Source: Alteromonas mediterranea DE
GTDB taxonomy: Bacteria > Pseudomonadota > Gammaproteobacteria > Enterobacterales > Alteromonadaceae
DNA: 64,000 bases
NCBI RefSeq assembly: GCF_000020585.3
Contig: NC_011138.3
Span: forward strand, 3,359,924-3,423,923
Direction: 5' to 3'
Shown here: piece after piece, positions 1 through 10,899 of the stretch
Layout of the letters: each line of letters begins with the position of its first letter
Numbering within the stretch: the first letter of the stretch is position 1
Notes under the pieces: model-generated
Seen by the model: the letters and a program-made list of their open reading frames with translations, nothing else
What the model was told of the DNA's origin: nothing
The model's database searches: none
Program-made: the position numbers and the translations under genes

Positions 1-492
1 GGCCGTTTTTTCACTGCCACCAGGCCCGTAAAGGCGCGGTAAATCAAGCTTTATGCCTTCGTCGTTGAACGTATCTCCGTAGGGGTTCAACAACAAGTCT
101 TCGTTCCACTGTGCTACAGGCTGTTGCTCGACCAAATAAATCTTTAGCGTGTTTGGCCACTTTTTTCTTACCGATGCACGATACACCCAAGGTTGGGCTT
201 CAACCAACTCAAACACTTCGTTGACATCGAGCGCAAAAAAGCTTTCCGGCTGCGCTTTGCGTATTAACCGCTCTAGTTTAGTAATATCGATGTGCTGATA
301 ATCACCAGAAAAATCGATAACCTGTACCGGCATTTGCTGTTCGTCCTGCAAATACTGGTTCGTTTTAAGCCCGCCAAATACTAACCCTGCTATAACGAAA
401 AGTAAGAAAGCGACACCGCCCCATACTGCCGTTTTGCTTTTGCCGCCCTTTTCAGTAGCGCGCTTGTCTTGACTAGTATTCGTATTAGCCAC
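1..492 (-). CDS. ftsQ: Cell division protein FtsQ (C-terminus cut by window edge)
   Basis: FtsQ is the bitopic inner-membrane divisome protein that links FtsL/FtsB to the FtsK-FtsW-FtsI assembly line. About 164 residues are visible. There is a short basic cytoplasmic tail, one membrane helix at about residues 22-42, then a POTRA-like periplasmic domain from about 55 with the typical LxxL/V...W.....V...WP..L.I...E pattern. The start is GTG at 490-492, two bases after the ddlB stop. No better start is visible, and FtsQ follows DdlB in the usual gammaproteobacterial order. The C-terminal beta domain lies outside the window. Confidence 0.93.
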   Translation of the reverse strand, partial: MANTNTSQDKRATEKGGKSKTAVWGGVAFLLFVIAGLVFGGLKTNQYLQDEQQMPVQVIDFSGDYQHIDITKLERLIRKAQPESFFALDVNEVFELVEAQPWVYRASVRKKWPNTLKIYLVEQQPVAQWNEDLLLNPYGDTFNDEGIKLDLPRLYGPGGSEKTA

Positions 493-494
493 GC

Positions 495-1463
495 CTACGC
501 CTTATTTGCAACATCATCAAAGCTGGTCGAAAGAATACTCAACACCAACTCGTCAAACGTTAAGCCTGCAACTTTGGCCGCTTTAGGCACCAAACTTTTT
601 TCTGTCATGCCAGGCACTGTATTTGCCTCTAGCAAATAAAACTGCCTTTGATTGTCCTGCATAACATCAATTCTGCCCCAACCGCTGCCTGAAATAGCAT
701 CAAACGCACGAGAAGCTAACTTTGCAAGCTGTGCTTCTTGCTCTTCAGACAAACCGCTTGGGCAATAGTATTCTGTTGTATTATCCTGATATTTCGCAGC
801 ATAATCATAGAATGTATGTGGAGTAGACATGCGAATAGACGGCAACGCCTGCCCCTGTATCACAGAAACAGTGAATTCGGGGCCGTCTATATACTGCTCT
901 AACAGGACTTGATTATCGTATTTAAAAGCGTCCTGAATGGCAGTTTCGAGTTGTTTAGCGCTTGTCACTCTTGCCATGCCAATACTCGACCCTTCTCTGG
1001 CCGGTTTTACCATGACTTCATTCCCCAATTTATCCATTATAGCGCTGCACTTACCAGCTTCAAAGTGCCTTTTATCAGCAATTTCATATTTTGCAGTGGG
1101 TAAACCTAAACTTTGCCACACTTGCTTAGTATGAATTTTATCCATTGCCAGCGCAGAGCCTAAAACTCGGCTTCCCGTGTAGGGTATTTTTAAAAACTGA
1201 AGAGCCCCCTGCATAGCGCCATCTTCACCGCCACGACCGTGAAGCATAATGAGGGCTCTATCAACATCTAGCGACAGCAAATCGTTAAGTGGGCGCTCTG
1301 CGGGGTCAAAGGCAAATGCATTTACCCCTTGTCTTAACAGTGCGTTTAGCACCGCATTCCCCGAATTTAGCGATACTTCACGCTCGGCCGAGTCACCACC
1401 TAAAAGTACAGCTACTTTCCCATACTTTTCAGGTGAGTGTGTACTTACTGAAGGTTTAAACAT
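495..1463 (-). CDS. ddlB: D-alanine--D-alanine ligase
   Basis: Cytoplasmic ATP-dependent ligase that makes D-Ala-D-Ala for the peptidoglycan stem peptide, supplying MurF. The 322 residues show the ATP-grasp layout: an N-terminal domain with VLLGGDSAEREVSL near residue 20, HGRGGEDG around 75, the glycine loop EGSSIGMARV around 157, and the C-terminal EANTVPGMT metal/substrate segment. It is slightly longer than E. coli DdlB (306) because of an N-terminal extension. It lies one base after murC and directly before ftsQ in the dcw operon. Confidence 0.96.
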   Translation of the reverse strand: MFKPSVSTHSPEKYGKVAVLLGGDSAEREVSLNSGNAVLNALLRQGVNAFAFDPAERPLNDLLSLDVDRALIMLHGRGGEDGAMQGALQFLKIPYTGSRVLGSALAMDKIHTKQVWQSLGLPTAKYEIADKRHFEAGKCSAIMDKLGNEVMVKPAREGSSIGMARVTSAKQLETAIQDAFKYDNQVLLEQYIDGPEFTVSVIQGQALPSIRMSTPHTFYDYAAKYQDNTTEYYCPSGLSEEQEAQLAKLASRAFDAISGSGWGRIDVMQDNQRQFYLLEANTVPGMTEKSLVPKAAKVAGLTFDELVLSILSTSFDDVANKA

Positions 1464-1464
1464 C

Positions 1465-2910
1465 TTATTTTCCTTCCTTTGTAAGTGTATTCGGCTCTAA
1501 CTCGTGACGAGCCAACAACTTAGCTATTTGCCCAATATTTCCTGCACCTTGGGTCATCACGATATCGCCGTCCTGCATAATGTTCGCTAGAATTCCCGGC
1601 AGAGCATCTTTATCACCCACGTAAACAGGCTCAATCTGACCACGCTGGCGAATAGAGCGGCATAGCGATTTGCTATCCGCTCCCTCAATAGGCTGCTCGC
1701 TTGCAGCATAAACATCAAGCAATAACAGCGCATCAACACTTGATAAAACTTCCACGAAGTCCTCATAGAGATCTCGGGTACGCGTGAAGCGGTGAGGCTG
1801 GTACACCATAACAAGGCGCTTATCTGGCCAGTTGGCTCGCGCTGCGGCTATTGTGGCTCTGACTTCTGTAGGGTGGTGTCCGTAGTCATCTACCAAACAA
1901 ACTTCACCTTTACTGGTATTAAACGTACCTAATTGCTCGAATCGACGGCCAATACCGCCAAAACCTGCCAACGCTCGAATAATCGCCTCATCGTTGACCC
2001 CTTCATCTGTGGCCACAGCGATTGCTGCAAGGGCGTTAAGCACGTTGTGATTCCCGGTAAGGTTCAGCGTAATCTTAAGGGGGTCGTGGTCGGGACGAAT
2101 AACCGTAAAGTTTGCTTTGCCAAACGACAGGCTGATATTTTCAGCGCGATAGTCGTTATGAGACTCAAACCCGTAAGTGATGATGCTACGGCCTATGCGA
2201 GGGCGAATCTCTTGAATATTAGCATCGTCACCGCACACTATAGCCTGCCCGTAAAATGGCAAGTTAGACAGGAAATCAACAAAGGTGTCTTTTACCTTTG
2301 AGAAATCACCGCCGTAGGTGTCCATATGATCAGCTTCGATATTAGTTACCACAGATACCATGGGCTGAAGGTGCAGGAACGACGCATCGCTTTCATCAGC
2401 CTCAGCAATTAGGTAGCGGCTTTTGCCTAAGCGTGCATTGGTGCCCGCGCTATTTAACAAACCACCGATAACAAACGTTGGGTCGTACTCTGCTTCCGCG
2501 AAGATAGTGGAAATCAAACTGGTTGTTGTGGTTTTACCGTGGGTGCCCGCTATGGCAATACCGTGACGGAATCGCATGAGTTCGGCGAGCATTTCTGCTC
2601 GGCGAATGATAGGAATGCGCTGTTCGCGCGCTACTATAATTTCCGGGTTCTGTTCATTGATAGCGCTAGACACAACAATGACGTCCATGCCCTCTACGTT
2701 TTCTGCACGATGACCAATTTTTACATCAGCGCCTAATTCGCTTAAGCGTTTTGTCATAGGCCCTTCTTGAATATCTGAGCCTGAAATTGCATAACCTTCA
2801 TTTAGCAGTACTTCTGCAATACCGCCCATACCGGCACCGCCGATGCCGATAAAAAATATATTTTTCACCCTGCGCATTTGCGGGCTTTCAAATGGGGTTT
2901 TAAAAACCAT
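1465..2910 (-). CDS. murC: UDP-N-acetylmuramate--L-alanine ligase
   Basis: First amino-acid-adding ligase of peptidoglycan synthesis, joining L-Ala to UDP-MurNAc with ATP in the cytoplasm. The N-terminal Rossmann-type motif GIGGAGMGG is at about 22-30. The Mur-ligase ATP loop GTHGKTTT is at 122-129, followed by EADESDASF and the central and C-terminal Mur domains. The length of 481 is normal. The start codon overlaps the murG stop by one base (TAATG), implying translational coupling. It is downstream of murG and upstream of ddlB, as in other gammaproteobacteria. Confidence 0.97.
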   Translation of the reverse strand: MVFKTPFESPQMRRVKNIFFIGIGGAGMGGIAEVLLNEGYAISGSDIQEGPMTKRLSELGADVKIGHRAENVEGMDVIVVSSAINEQNPEIIVAREQRIPIIRRAEMLAELMRFRHGIAIAGTHGKTTTTSLISTIFAEAEYDPTFVIGGLLNSAGTNARLGKSRYLIAEADESDASFLHLQPMVSVVTNIEADHMDTYGGDFSKVKDTFVDFLSNLPFYGQAIVCGDDANIQEIRPRIGRSIITYGFESHNDYRAENISLSFGKANFTVIRPDHDPLKITLNLTGNHNVLNALAAIAVATDEGVNDEAIIRALAGFGGIGRRFEQLGTFNTSKGEVCLVDDYGHHPTEVRATIAAARANWPDKRLVMVYQPHRFTRTRDLYEDFVEVLSSVDALLLLDVYAASEQPIEGADSKSLCRSIRQRGQIEPVYVGDKDALPGILANIMQDGDIVMTQGAGNIGQIAKLLARHELEPNTLTKEGK

Positions 2911-4004
2911 TAGTCCCCTTCTCCTACCACGCTTTTAACGTGGCTTACTACATTTTCCGTGGCATGAATGCTTGCACATGTTTTTGCTAGCGCACCCATT
3001 TTTAAGCAGTCTTCGGGGTGTTCTAACCATCGACGCACTGCCTGCCCTAAGTTCTGTTTCAATACAGATTGTGCAATCATTAGCGCTGCATTTTGCTTCA
3101 CTAACGACTGCGCGTTTTTTGTTTGATGATCATCTACTGCAAATGGCAGGGGGACAAAAATCGCGGCGCGGCCAGACGCAGCCACTTCACTAACGGTAAG
3201 CGCGCCGGCTCTACATACAATAAAATCAGCCCATTCGTAAGCGGCTGCCATGTTGTCGATGAAGTCGCTTAGCTCCACGTTAGCCATGTCAGCCCCTACG
3301 CTCTCGTAGGCTTTTACAACTCCGTCGCTGTTTCCTTTTCCGCACTGGTGCTTTATAGATAGACCATTTAGTACGCCGCAGGTTTCCGGCACGGTTTCAT
3401 TTAAAATTTGTGCCCCTAAACTTCCACCGACCACGAGCATATTAAGGGATGTAGCCCCTGCGTATGACTCTCGCTTTTTGGGTTTAACCTGCCAGATGTC
3501 ATCGCGAACGGGGTTACCCACAGTATGCACGTTATCCGCGGCGCCTGAAAATTGTTCTTTAGCATCATCAAAGCCAAGAAGCACGCGACTTGCGAGTTTG
3601 CTCAGCAGCTTATTGGTCATACCTGCCGCAGCATTTTGCTCGTGAACAATGACAGGGATCCCTAAACTCTTGGCCGCAACGCCGCCCGGCCCACTGGCAT
3701 AGCCGCCAAACCCAACAACAATATCAGGCTGTAGCCGCTTTATGATTCGACGCGCTGAAAACAAGCTTTTAACCAATGCCACTGCACCTTGGATACGCGC
3801 TGAAATGCCCTTGCCTCGCAGCCCCTTCACAGGGATAAAGTGAATGGGAATATCGTGTTTAGGCACCACTTGCGCTTCCATTCGCTCGGCGGTGCCTAGC
3901 CAATGAATATCCCAGCCTTCCGCTCGAAGCGCATTGGCGACGGCAAGACCTGGGAAAACATGGCCGCCTGTACCCCCAGCCATAATTAAGCAACGCTTAG
4001 CCAT
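2910..4004 (-). CDS. murG: UDP-GlcNAc:lipid I N-acetylglucosaminyltransferase
   Basis: Peripheral membrane GT28 glycosyltransferase that converts lipid I to lipid II. The 364 residues begin with the family glycine-rich loop [10 protein letters not shown] at about 10-19. A second glycine motif [10 protein letters not shown] follows near 107, then HEQNAAAG, and a C-terminal nucleotide-sugar site with [11 protein letters not shown] and the [12 protein letters not shown] segment. It overlaps the 3' end of ftsW by 8 bases and abuts murC. Confidence 0.97.
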   Translation of the reverse strand: MAKRCLIMAGGTGGHVFPGLAVANALRAEGWDIHWLGTAERMEAQVVPKHDIPIHFIPVKGLRGKGISARIQGAVALVKSLFSARRIIKRLQPDIVVGFGGYASGPGGVAAKSLGIPVIVHEQNAAAGMTNKLLSKLASRVLLGFDDAKEQFSGAADNVHTVGNPVRDDIWQVKPKKRESYAGATSLNMLVVGGSLGAQILNETVPETCGVLNGLSIKHQCGKGNSDGVVKAYESVGADMANVELSDFIDNMAAAYEWADFIVCRAGALTVSEVAASGRAAIFVPLPFAVDDHQTKNAQSLVKQNAALMIAQSVLKQNLGQAVRRWLEHPEDCLKMGALAKTCASIHATENVVSHVKSVVGEGD

Positions 4005-5409
4005 TGTCAGCCTCCTGTGCTACGCGAGCGAGTATGGCTTTTATGCCGGCTTTGCCTTCATCTTCTGCCGATGAAGCTTTTGTGGCTGGCTTAGCTTCTA
4101 CCGTTGACGAGGCAAAGTTATCGTCATCATCAACCGTTTTATCTTTGCCATTGTTGTCTGCGTCTTTCGCTACGCCGGCAGCTATAGGCTTTTTCCTGCG
4201 TGGCTTTTGCTTAGCATCTCTTGCATCGCCGCGCCCTATTGCCTGCACACCATCAACCCGTAACTCAAAGTCAATGCGAAGTAATATTGCTACCGCTATC
4301 GACATGATAATAAGCGAAGAGCCACCATAGCTTACCAAGGGTAACGTCAATCCTTTGGTAGGCAAAATGCCTGCGCTTGCGCCAATGTTTACTGCCGTTT
4401 GAAAGCTAAACCAAATGCCGATGCTATATGCGAGGTAGCCATCGAATGCGCGGCCTTTTTCAAGCGCCTGATTTCCAATACGCAATGCTCTAAGTACCAT
4501 CCACAAAATAAGCCCCAGTACCGCTACTACGCCCACGAAACCTAACTCTTCAGCTAAAATCGCCATGACAAAATCGGTGTGTGCTTCTGGTAAAAATTCG
4601 AGTTTTTGTAAGCTATTGCCAAGCCCCTGTCCGAACCAATTACCTCGGCCATAAGCCATCAATGACTGAGTAAGCTGGTAGCCTGCGCCGAAAGGGTCGG
4701 CCCAAGGGTCGAGAAATGATGTCACCCGCTTTAATCGATATTCCTCGAACACGATAAGGGCGACCACTGCCAAAATCCCTACGAATACCAGTGCGAAAAA
4801 CTGCCACAGCCTTGCACCAGCTAAAAACAACAAGCCAATAGTCGTGGCAAACATAACAACCACCGTTCCCAAATCAGGCTGAAGTAATAGCAGCATCGCT
4901 AATACGAAGAACACCACCAGCGGCTTTAAAAAGCCTTTTAGGTTTTCCGTTACCTCTTCATAACGGCGCACTAAGTAACCAGCAAGATAAGCAAAGAAAA
5001 AGAGCTTGGCTGGCTCAGCGGCTTGAATAGTAATAGGCCCGATTGCTAGCCAGCGGGTACTGCCGTTAACTGTCCTTCCCACAACAAGTACGGCAAGGAG
5101 TAGCACTATTGCAGCTAGCAATAAATAAGGGTTGGTCATGCGCCAAAATTGCATCGGTAAATTAAGCACAATCATGGCGGCGATAATGGCCCCCACAATG
5201 TAAATACCGTGGCGAATTGCAAAGTAGAAAGGGTTATCGTGTAGTCTGTCAGCCACAGGCATCGACGCAGACGTAACAATAATTACGCCTATGCTCATCA
5301 GTGCGAGCGCGATAAGAATAAGCGTAACATCATAGGGGTGTTTCGCCGCTGCTTGACCATCGTGTTTGGCGGCAAACAACGCACTTAACTTAGTAGAGGC
5401 TGTGATCAT
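3997..5409 (-). CDS. ftsW: Lipid II polymerase FtsW with a long C-terminal tail
   Basis: SEDS-family septal peptidoglycan glycosyltransferase working with FtsI. There are about ten membrane helices from residue ~28 to ~385. The SEDS signature [20 protein letters not shown] lies in the large periplasmic loop. The protein is 470 residues against about 414 in E. coli. The excess is a hydrophilic cytoplasmic tail of about 80 residues after the last helix, rich in Lys, Asp and Ala, with a KPRRKKP basic cluster followed by an acidic DDDD stretch. Its start overlaps the murD stop (ATGA). Confidence 0.96.
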   Translation of the reverse strand: MITASTKLSALFAAKHDGQAAAKHPYDVTLILIALALMSIGVIIVTSASMPVADRLHDNPFYFAIRHGIYIVGAIIAAMIVLNLPMQFWRMTNPYLLLAAIVLLLAVLVVGRTVNGSTRWLAIGPITIQAAEPAKLFFFAYLAGYLVRRYEEVTENLKGFLKPLVVFFVLAMLLLLQPDLGTVVVMFATTIGLLFLAGARLWQFFALVFVGILAVVALIVFEEYRLKRVTSFLDPWADPFGAGYQLTQSLMAYGRGNWFGQGLGNSLQKLEFLPEAHTDFVMAILAEELGFVGVVAVLGLILWMVLRALRIGNQALEKGRAFDGYLAYSIGIWFSFQTAVNIGASAGILPTKGLTLPLVSYGGSSLIIMSIAVAILLRIDFELRVDGVQAIGRGDARDAKQKPRRKKPIAAGVAKDADNNGKDKTVDDDDNFASSTVEAKPATKASSAEDEGKAGIKAILARVAQEADNG

Positions 5410-6845
5410 GATAGGGCCTCCTGCTTTATATCAAGTAAGTCATGCACGGTTTGCTTAAACATTTCGCCACGATGCATGTAGTTTTTAAACATATCTATAC
5501 TTGCACAGGCTGGCGATAGTAATACGGCATCACCTGGCGCTGCTAATCGTAAAGCCCCTTTCACCGCTTCTTTCATGGTCGCGACTTGGGTTGTATGTGC
5601 AAAGCTTTGCGCAAACAGGTGGGCGTCTTTGCCTAAGGCAAAAACATGTGACACGTATTGCGTAAGATAAGGGGCTAGGCTACTTATGTCTGCGCCTTTG
5701 GCGTCTCCACCCGCAATAAGTAAAAGTTTACCCGCAATTGTGGGGCTTATCCCTTCTAAAGCAGCAATGGTTGCACCGATGTTTGTTGCCTTAGAATCGT
5801 CGATATAGCGCACGCTATTCACCCGCGCAACTTCCACACAGCGATGCGGCGCAGACTTAAAGCTATGTAAATGCTTAACCGCTTGGTCTGGTGAAACCCC
5901 GAGCTTACAGCAAATGCCCAGCGCGGCCATGATATTCAATACATTGTGCATGCCCGCTAAGTGAATATCGCTAAGCGCAATAATTGGCTTGCCGTTAAAT
6001 GCGATATGTTTGCTGTCCAACATTGTGACTATTGAAAAGCCGCTATCAGAGGCACCAAGACCGTATTCTATCGCGCTTCGCAAAAGCCCATTTTGATTTG
6101 CTTTTTGCGCATTAGCCTGACCTTCGACATTCAAGGCGTCGTCTGGCGCGACAAACTCGCCATCGCGCCACACTACCGCTGACTTGGCGTTAGCGAAAAT
6201 ACGATGTTTTGCATCAACATAATGCTCAAGGGTGCCGTGGCGGTCTAAGTGATCATCGGAAATATTAAGCACAGTGGCAGCCTCTAGAACTAGGCTTGAG
6301 GTTGTTTCAAGTTGAAAGCTCGATAGTTCCATCACCACTACATCTGCGTCGCTTTCAAGGGCTTCAAGTACAGGTCGCCCAACGTTGCCTGCCTCAATGC
6401 TCTTTACGCCGCATGCGTTAAGTAGGTGGTTTACCAACAACGTGACCGTGGTTTTACCGTTAGACCCCGTTATACCGACAACGCGTTTCGCTGGTGTGTC
6501 GCTCTTAAATGATGTATTCAAACGAGCAAACAGCTCAACGTCACCAATCACTTCAACGCCGCACTGTTTCGCTAATTCCACCTGCTCGATATCTAGCGCC
6601 AAACCCGGGCTTAACACCAAGGTATCAACGCCGTCAAAGTAATCGGCGCTAAGAGCGCGACAAGTTACCTTTTCAGCCAGGAATGCTTGCATGCTTGTAT
6701 CAAGGTTTTCAGGTGCACTAAAGGTAGGCCGCGTATCGAACGCTTTCACGGTTGCCTTGTGTTGCAACAAGAAGCGCACGCAAGCCTGACCTGTAACACC
6801 TAGGCCACCGACTACATAACTATGCTCACGTACGTTATACGACAT
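5406..6845 (-). CDS. murD: UDP-N-acetylmuramoyl-L-alanine--D-glutamate ligase
   Basis: Cytoplasmic Mur ligase adding D-Glu to UDP-MurNAc-L-Ala. The N-terminal GGLGVTGQA motif is near residue 13, the ATP loop GSNGKTTV near 127, and the ELSSFQLE and [10 protein letters not shown] motifs follow. The YIDDSKATN and GGDAKGAD segments in the C-terminal half are typical of MurD. At 479 residues it is longer than E. coli MurD (438) through insertions in the middle domain. It lies between mraY (21-base gap) and ftsW (4-base overlap). Confidence 0.96.
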   Translation of the reverse strand: MSYNVREHSYVVGGLGVTGQACVRFLLQHKATVKAFDTRPTFSAPENLDTSMQAFLAEKVTCRALSADYFDGVDTLVLSPGLALDIEQVELAKQCGVEVIGDVELFARLNTSFKSDTPAKRVVGITGSNGKTTVTLLVNHLLNACGVKSIEAGNVGRPVLEALESDADVVVMELSSFQLETTSSLVLEAATVLNISDDHLDRHGTLEHYVDAKHRIFANAKSAVVWRDGEFVAPDDALNVEGQANAQKANQNGLLRSAIEYGLGASDSGFSIVTMLDSKHIAFNGKPIIALSDIHLAGMHNVLNIMAALGICCKLGVSPDQAVKHLHSFKSAPHRCVEVARVNSVRYIDDSKATNIGATIAALEGISPTIAGKLLLIAGGDAKGADISSLAPYLTQYVSHVFALGKDAHLFAQSFAHTTQVATMKEAVKGALRLAAPGDAVLLSPACASIDMFKNYMHRGEMFKQTVHDLLDIKQEALS

Positions 6846-6866
6846 TAATGTGTGTCTCTTTAGCGC

Positions 6867-7949
6867 TTATCTAAGTTTGAGGGTCGCAAGACCAACCAAT
6901 ACCAAAATGATAGAAATGATCCAAAAGCGCACGATAACGCGCGGTTCTGGCCAGCCCTTTAATTCATAGTGGTGATGAATAGGTGCCATACGGAAAATGC
7001 GCTGGCCACGCAATTTGTAAGAGCCCACCTGAAGAATGACCGACAAGGTTTCCATTACAAAAACACCGCCCATGATGATTAACACCAGCTCTTGGCGCAC
7101 TAATACGGCGAGCACCCCTAAGGTACCGCCTAGCGCTAATGAACCAACATCACCCATAAAGACTTGTGCCGGGTATGTGTTAAACCATAAAAAACCTAAG
7201 CCTGCTCCAACCATGGCGGTGCACACAATCACCAGTTCACTGGTAAGCGGAATATGTGGAATGTTGAGGTATTCAGCAAAGTTGGCATTACCTGTTACAT
7301 AGGCAAAAATAGCAAACGCACCTGCCACCAAGATGGTAGGGACAATCGCTAAGCCGTCTAATCCATCGGTAAGGTTTACCGCATTACTGGTCCCCACAAT
7401 GGCAAAGTAAGTGATAATGATGAAGAAGATCCCTAACTGCGGGAACACTTCCTTGAAAAAGGGCACCAATAGCGAGGTTTCAGCGCTCATGGTTGCGCTG
7501 CTATACAGATAAAAGGCCACGCCTAACGCCACCACCGATTGCCAGAAATACTTCCAGCGGGCGATGAGCCCTTTAGAGTCTTTGCGAATGACTTTTCTGT
7601 AGTCGTCAACAAATCCGATAATACCGTAGGCCACCACTACAGTAAGGGTAACCAAAACGTATCGGTTAGTTAGGTCGGCCCACAGCAGACCACTTACTAC
7701 GATTGCTGCAAGGATCAACAACCCACCCATAGTAGGCGTGCCAGATTTTGACAAATGACTTTGAGGGCCATCGTCACGTACCGTTTGCCCTATTTGCATG
7801 CGCTGCAAATAACGAATCATCTTAGGGCCAATAAGAATGGCAATAAGCAACGCGGTCAGCGTACTTAAAATTGCGCGAAGGGTAAGGTATGAAAATACGT
7901 TAAACCCTGAATCAAATTGTGTCAGCCAGTCGGCTAGCCAAATTAACAT
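6867..7949 (-). CDS. mraY: Phospho-N-acetylmuramoyl-pentapeptide transferase (lipid I synthase)
   Basis: Integral membrane enzyme that transfers phospho-MurNAc-pentapeptide to undecaprenyl phosphate. Its 360 residues equal the E. coli length and contain about ten helices. The catalytic/Mg motifs are visible: GFVDDYRK near 115, [10 protein letters not shown] near 190, [10 protein letters not shown] near 267 and the histidine loop [12 protein letters not shown] near 323. It overlaps the murF 3' end by 7 bases in the dcw operon. Confidence 0.98.
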   Translation of the reverse strand: MLIWLADWLTQFDSGFNVFSYLTLRAILSTLTALLIAILIGPKMIRYLQRMQIGQTVRDDGPQSHLSKSGTPTMGGLLILAAIVVSGLLWADLTNRYVLVTLTVVVAYGIIGFVDDYRKVIRKDSKGLIARWKYFWQSVVALGVAFYLYSSATMSAETSLLVPFFKEVFPQLGIFFIIITYFAIVGTSNAVNLTDGLDGLAIVPTILVAGAFAIFAYVTGNANFAEYLNIPHIPLTSELVIVCTAMVGAGLGFLWFNTYPAQVFMGDVGSLALGGTLGVLAVLVRQELVLIIMGGVFVMETLSVILQVGSYKLRGQRIFRMAPIHHHYELKGWPEPRVIVRFWIISIILVLVGLATLKLR

Positions 7950-9352
7950 GCTATTCGCTCCCGACGGCTATCGTGCTTTCCCAGCGCAGAGGCCTCGACC
8001 GCCTCTACCACGCGTTCCATTTTGGAACTGCGTGAACCCTTAACTAAAATTGAAATATCGCGCTGCTGCACTAACAAATCACTCTCCATTGCGGCCAACA
8101 AACTTTCAACATCGCTGAAATGACCGCCATTTTCATTAAACACAGCACTGGCTGATTGACTCAAAACACCCATGGTATACAGGTAGTTAATTCCTTTTTG
8201 TTTGGCGTACTCCCCCACCTGCTCGTGGTAAAAACGCGCCTTTTCCCCTAACTCTTTCATATCGCCTAGCACAAGAACGCGGATGCCTGAAAAACTACTT
8301 AACGTATCAATTGCTGCATTAACTGACGCTACATTGGCGTTGTAAGTATCATCTAATAGCCGAACTTGGTCGGTAAGCTGTTTTACATTTAAACGCCCGC
8401 TGACTTGCTGCATGGCAATCAATCCGTCGCGCACGTTTTCAAGGTTTGCGCCTACTTGAAGCGTTAATGCTGCAGCCACTAGGGCATTACCAACGTTGTG
8501 AACGCCAGGAATAGTAAGCTGAATAGCGATTTCGCCTTGCGGGCATACTAGGTGGAATGACGCACAGCCATCTAGACCAATGGTGATATCTTCGGCTTGA
8601 AAATCTGCGTCGTTTTTCTGCTGCGGGGAAAATGTTAGCGTTTTAGTTTGTTTAAGTTTGCCTTGCCAAAATTCTGCAAACTGGCTGTCGACATTGACAA
8701 TAGCGACACCGTCTTTTTCTAACCCTTTAAAAATTTCACTTTTGGCGCGCGCTACGCCAAGCAAGCTACCAAAGCCTTCTAAGTGCGATGCTGCGGCGTT
8801 CACAATGGTTGCAACATCCGGCTTCACTAGATTTGTGGTGTAAGCTATTTCGCCTAAGTGATTGGCGCCTAATTCCATCACGGCATATTCATGGTGTGGC
8901 TCTAGGCGAAGAAGAGTAAGCGGTACACCAATATCGTTATTAAAGTTACCGTTAGTAGCAAGCACATTGCCTCTGCGCGCTAAAATAGCAGCGCACATCT
9001 CTTTTACTGTGGTTTTACCGCTACTGCCGGTAATGGCAATCGTCTTTGGGGCTATATGTTGTTTAACCGCAGCGCCTAATAACCCCAAGGCCTCTTTGGT
9101 ATCTTCAACTGATATCACGGGTAACGAAGTCGTTACGTTTTCGCTGGCAATAACTGCGCTTGCACCTGCATTTTCGGCTGCTTCAATAAAGTCGTGGCCG
9201 TTAAAATTCGGCCCTTTCAGCGCCAAATACACGGCGCCACTTTCAATGGTGCGCGTGTCAGTACTGACGGCCAACACTTGCGTGTCAGCATTACCATTTA
9301 CTAATTTTCCGTTAACCTTGCCGGCTATCCATGACAGCGTTGTTGTTATCAT
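7943..9352 (-). CDS. murF: UDP-MurNAc-tripeptide--D-alanyl-D-alanine ligase
   Basis: Last cytoplasmic Mur ligase; it adds D-Ala-D-Ala, the DdlB product, to the tripeptide precursor. The N-terminal substrate domain carries [18 protein letters not shown]. The ATP loop [11 protein letters not shown] is near residue 108, followed by the [10 protein letters not shown] motif, [11 protein letters not shown] and LGDMKELGE. It has 469 residues. It overlaps murE by 4 bases (ATGA) and mraY by 7, consistent with one translationally coupled operon. Confidence 0.97.
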   Translation of the reverse strand: MITTTLSWIAGKVNGKLVNGNADTQVLAVSTDTRTIESGAVYLALKGPNFNGHDFIEAAENAGASAVIASENVTTSLPVISVEDTKEALGLLGAAVKQHIAPKTIAITGSSGKTTVKEMCAAILARRGNVLATNGNFNNDIGVPLTLLRLEPHHEYAVMELGANHLGEIAYTTNLVKPDVATIVNAAASHLEGFGSLLGVARAKSEIFKGLEKDGVAIVNVDSQFAEFWQGKLKQTKTLTFSPQQKNDADFQAEDITIGLDGCASFHLVCPQGEIAIQLTIPGVHNVGNALVAAALTLQVGANLENVRDGLIAMQQVSGRLNVKQLTDQVRLLDDTYNANVASVNAAIDTLSSFSGIRVLVLGDMKELGEKARFYHEQVGEYAKQKGINYLYTMGVLSQSASAVFNENGGHFSDVESLLAAMESDLLVQQRDISILVKGSRSSKMERVVEAVEASALGKHDSRRERIAC

Positions 9353-10899
9353 TTGCTGTACTCCTGTTGCAGCCGCGCCACAACCGCACGTTCGTTATAG
9401 TTAGTCTTTTTGTCACCGATAATTTGGTAATCTTCATGGCCTTTTCCGGCCACAATGATGATGTCGCTTTTATCAGCATGCGCTAGGCAATGACGAATAG
9501 CTTGCTCTCTGTCAGGAATTGACACCGCAAGGCTACTGTCTTTTAAACCGGTAATAATGTCCTGCGCGATAGATTCAGGGTCTTCGCTACGGCTGTTATC
9601 AGTGGTGATAACAATGGCATCAGCGCCAGCTTCAGCAGCCTGCCCCATTAATGGGCGCTTTCCTGTGTCTCTATCACCGCCACAACCAAATACACACCAC
9701 ACTTTTCCAGCGGTATGAAACTTGGCGCTTAGCAGCACCTTTTCCAGTGCGTCAGGGGTGTGGGCGTAGTCCACCACCAAATTGGCAGCACCGGGTACTG
9801 GAAACACTTCCATTCGCCCTGGCACAGGGGTGATCGCATTAACCGCTTTTACCACCGCGTCAAAACGCTCACCTTCTGCCAGAAGTGTTCCTATTGCGCT
9901 TAGCACATTACTAATATTGAATTTACCGAAAAGCGGTAGGGAAATGGCGGCACTTCCCCACGAGCTCACCAGTTCAAAGCTACATCCACCGGAATGATAA
10001 GAAGCATTTGTGGCGAAACAATGGCGACTTTGAGGATTGTTGTGGGCGCGAAATAACGCACCATCAGCACTTTCATCAATACCCGTCCAAATGCGGGTAA
10101 TAGCATTGTCAGCAACATTGTCCCATTTATTACTTTCATCATCGTTAGCGTTTAACACCACCGCTTTTAACCCAGGCTGACAAAGCAGTAAGCGCTTAGC
10201 CTTACCGTATTCCTCCATCGTGCCGTGATAATCGAGATGATCCCGTGTAAGGTTGGTGAAAACAGCTATATCGGTTTTAACCGTACCAAGTCGCCCCTGA
10301 ACCAACGCGTGAGAACTGGCCTCAAAGGCGGCATGGCGCACTTCGCTTTGCACAAAGTCTGCCAACAAGTACTGCATACGTATGGCATCTGGCGTGGTAT
10401 TGGCCGCAGGCGTGTTCGACCATTGCGTCGCATCGCCTTCAAACACACTGCTACCTAGGGTACCTATGCTTGCACTACGCGTACCTAACGCGTCTTTAAG
10501 TTGCGTAAGCAATTGAACTGTAGAGGTTTTTCCGTTAGTTCCAGTAACCGCTACCGTTGTCATCTTTTGTGCGGGATAGTCATAAAAGGCTGCAGCTAAT
10601 GCAGAGAGCATTTGGGGTAGCTCATAAAGAGAAATGATAACGCTGTGGTCGCGCATTTCCATTTGGCCATGAGCTTCACTGTCGTCAGTTTGCGCCAGAA
10701 TTACACGGGCCCCTAAACTTATTGCCTGAGGGATAAAATCACGGCCGTCGCGCTCATGCCCTTTAATGGCTAAAAAAGCTAACCGCGTGTTCACTTCGCG
10801 GCTATCTAAAGTAAGGCCTTCAATACGTATATCCGGTGCGTCTACACCAAACTTCGCCAGCAATGCTTTGGTACTTTGAATAAAGGCACTAACTACCAC
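9349..10899 (-). CDS. murE: UDP-MurNAc-L-Ala-D-Glu--2,6-diaminopimelate ligase
   Basis: Adds the third stem residue, expected to be meso-diaminopimelate in a Gram-negative. Motifs seen: LDSREV in the N-terminal domain, ATP loop GTNGKTSTVQ near 120, NLTRDHLDYHGTMEEY, VVDYAHTPDALE and CGGDRDTGKRP. The substrate-selecting loop, DNPR in characterised DAP-adding enzymes, reads DNSR here (TTDNSRSEDPE). Arginine, the DAP contact, is kept but proline is serine. The length is 516. It overlaps ftsI by 11 bases. Confidence 0.96.
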   Translation of the reverse strand: MVVSAFIQSTKALLAKFGVDAPDIRIEGLTLDSREVNTRLAFLAIKGHERDGRDFIPQAISLGARVILAQTDDSEAHGQMEMRDHSVIISLYELPQMLSALAAAFYDYPAQKMTTVAVTGTNGKTSTVQLLTQLKDALGTRSASIGTLGSSVFEGDATQWSNTPAANTTPDAIRMQYLLADFVQSEVRHAAFEASSHALVQGRLGTVKTDIAVFTNLTRDHLDYHGTMEEYGKAKRLLLCQPGLKAVVLNANDDESNKWDNVADNAITRIWTGIDESADGALFRAHNNPQSRHCFATNASYHSGGCSFELVSSWGSAAISLPLFGKFNISNVLSAIGTLLAEGERFDAVVKAVNAITPVPGRMEVFPVPGAANLVVDYAHTPDALEKVLLSAKFHTAGKVWCVFGCGGDRDTGKRPLMGQAAEAGADAIVITTDNSRSEDPESIAQDIITGLKDSSLAVSIPDREQAIRHCLAHADKSDIIIVAGKGHEDYQIIGDKKTNYNERAVVARLQQEYSK

